Positions 62,963-64,000 of a DNA stretch of 64,000 bases are shown in pieces. Under the pieces are notes generated by a model that was given only the letters and a program-made list of their open reading frames with translations, had not been told where the DNA came from and did not search any database. The translations under genes and the position numbers were made by a program. The stretch's first letter is position 1. Each line of letters starts with the position of its first letter. The stretch lies in the NCBI RefSeq assembly GCF_022829515.1, contig NZ_JAKSYL010000153.1, forward strand, positions 38,950 through 102,949, in the 5' to 3' direction. This DNA is from Methylobacterium sp. J-048 (GTDB taxonomy: Bacteria > Pseudomonadota > Alphaproteobacteria > Rhizobiales > Beijerinckiaceae).

Positions 62963-63919
62963 TCAGCTGGCCGCGCCCTTCTTCTTCGCCTTCTGGGCTT
63001 CCGCGCGGGCGGCGGCGGCCTCCTCGGTCAGGCGCACCACCAGGCGGTCCGGCATGCGCAGGTCCACCGCGATGATGTCCTTCTCGAGCAGGCCGGCCTC
63101 GCGCTCGAACCGGACGAGGCGGGCGAGCGCCGCGGCCGGGTCGATCTCGGGCAGCCGCACGTCGACGCCGTCGAGCTTGAGCGTCCAGCGCCGGCCGGAG
63201 ACGTAGGTCCCGGCCTTGATCCGCTCGGAGAGCGGCCCGGCGGCGGCGATGAGGGCGAGATATTCCGGAAGCTTGTTGTTGGCGTCGTCGCCGACGACCA
63301 GCGGCAGGGTGGCGTAGCGGTCGTCGCGCATGGCGTCGATCACGGTGCCGTCGGCGGCGATCACGTTGATCTCGCCGTTCTTCTGCCAGAGGGCGGCGGG
63401 CTCGCGCTCCACCTGGGTGATGGCGATCTCGTTCGGGTAGATCTTCCGCACCGAGGCCTGGGCGATCAGCGGCACGCGCAGCAGCTTCTCGCGGACCTCG
63501 ACGACATCCAGGAACGGAACGGAGGAGCGCCAGTCGATCCCGGCCGCGGCCAGCACCTCACGCTCGTACATCCGCGAGATGCCCGAGATGGTCACGCGCT
63601 GGACGCCGAAGCCGAGGACACGGGCGGCGATATCGAGGGGCCGGCCCTGCTCGGTCACGAAGGAGTCGTAGCGCCCGCTCGCCACGAAGCCGGCGAGCGC
63701 CACGGCGGCGAGGGACACGGAGACGCCCACGGTGCCGACGCCCCGCGGCAGGCGCTCGGTCAGGAGCTGGCCCTTGCGGGCCCGGCGCACCGAGAGGGAG
63801 CGGGCGGGCGCGCGTCCGGTGAGCCGGTCCAGCGCGGCGCCGACGAGGCGCGCGGGAAGGCTGCGACCGGCAGCGTCACCGCCGCTCAGCGATTCAGAGA
63901 AGCGTCCTCCACCATCCAT
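62963..63919 (-). CDS. ftsQ: Cell division protein FtsQ
   Basis: 318 aa. Cytoplasmic N-terminal 60 residues, one membrane segment ([18 protein letters not shown] near 64-81), then a POTRA domain ([40 protein letters not shown]) and the FtsQ beta domain. C-terminal Ala/Lys-rich tail. Its start lies inside the 3' end of ddl (34-bp overlap), so translation is coupled. Confidence 0.92.
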   Translation of the reverse strand: MDGGGRFSESLSGGDAAGRSLPARLVGAALDRLTGRAPARSLSVRRARKGQLLTERLPRGVGTVGVSVSLAAVALAGFVASGRYDSFVTEQGRPLDIAARVLGFGVQRVTISGISRMYEREVLAAAGIDWRSSVPFLDVVEVREKLLRVPLIAQASVRKIYPNEIAITQVEREPAALWQKNGEINVIAADGTVIDAMRDDRYATLPLVVGDDANNKLPEYLALIAAAGPLSERIKAGTYVSGRRWTLKLDGVDVRLPEIDPAAALARLVRFEREAGLLEKDIIAVDLRMPDRLVVRLTEEAAAARAEAQKAKKKGAAS

Positions 63920-64000
63920 CGGACGAGCTCACCGAAACCCAGGCCCGCATGGGCCGCCATCTCAGGCACAAGGCTCGTCTGGGTCATGCCGGGTTGCGTG
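63886..64000 (-). CDS. ddl: D-alanine--D-alanine ligase, C-terminal end (cut by window edge)
   Basis: Only the last 37 residues are in the window: [20 protein letters not shown], then [17 protein letters not shown], ending at TGA (63886-63888). This is the typical C-terminus of Ddl, including the N-T-x-P-G-M-T-x-x-S-x-x-P region that completes the D-Ala site. The gene overlaps ftsQ by 34 bp in another frame. Confidence 0.8.
   Translation of the reverse strand, partial: TQPGMTQTSLVPEMAAHAGLGFGELVRWMVEDASLNR

Overview
The window is about 64 kb of very GC-rich (roughly 70%) bacterial chromosome with dense, conserved gene order. Gene content points to an alphaproteobacterium of the Rhizobiales/Hyphomicrobiales, most likely Methylobacterium or a close relative. 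Supporting markers are nasST, the two-lobed Dcd, a Tal-Pgi fusion, a COG3146 acyltransferase, the FtsZ tail and the pst-phoU-phoB order. The genus is an inference from family and gene order; no search was run. No rRNA, tRNA, CRISPR array, prophage or insertion sequence was recognised.

Layout. (1) 42-7155, minus strand: nitrate/nitrite assimilation. A siroheme nitrite reductase (NirA), a CysJ-like reductase with a 4Fe-4S domain in place of the FMN domain, and a NirB-N-terminus-like FAD protein form one operon. Its leader carries a sigma-54-type promoter, an ANTAR-type hairpin and an overlapping intrinsic terminator. The sensor/antiterminator pair nasT-nasS lies upstream. (2) 8060-16878, plus strand: a GH15 glycosidase and pentose-phosphate genes (tkt, tal-pgi, gnd, pgl), with tal-pgi between two inverted copies of a ~107-bp palindromic repeat. 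An HD-GYP protein follows. (3) 18.4-31.4 kb: cysteine dioxygenase-like protein, Lrp regulator, dcd, apaG, argE-speG, then hslO, argF and argD on the other strand, RidA, GDPD, a broken small gene, a FemAB-like acyltransferase and an M20 hydrolase. (4) 31.4-37.6 kb: accessory regulators (a TetR/NTF2 pair with a palindromic operator, AraC plus hydrolase), a PAS protein and a tadE-tadG pair. (5) 37.7-41.1 kb: molybdate uptake modABC, interrupted by an opposed glutathione S-transferase gene. (6) 42-48.7 kb: prmA, aminopeptidase P, a two-gene HEPN-like module and a DsbD-type thiol reductase. (7) 48.7-54.6 kb: pstSCAB-phoU-phoB with a Pho box of three half-sites. (8) 55-64 kb: NepR-like small protein, recN, bamD, lpxC, ftsZ, ftsA, ftsQ and the 3' end of ddl.

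How the genes fit together. The clearest system is a two-layer nitrogen switch: sigma-54 (nitrogen limitation) would fire the nitrite reductase promoter, and NasT, released from NasS by nitrate or nitrite, would suppress the leader terminator. Molybdate uptake may supply cofactor to a nitrate reductase, which is not in this window. The pst operon has its PhoB site and PhoB but no phoR in the window. The right edge is the end of the division and cell-wall cluster (ddl, ftsQ, ftsA, ftsZ), followed by lpxC, bamD and recN.
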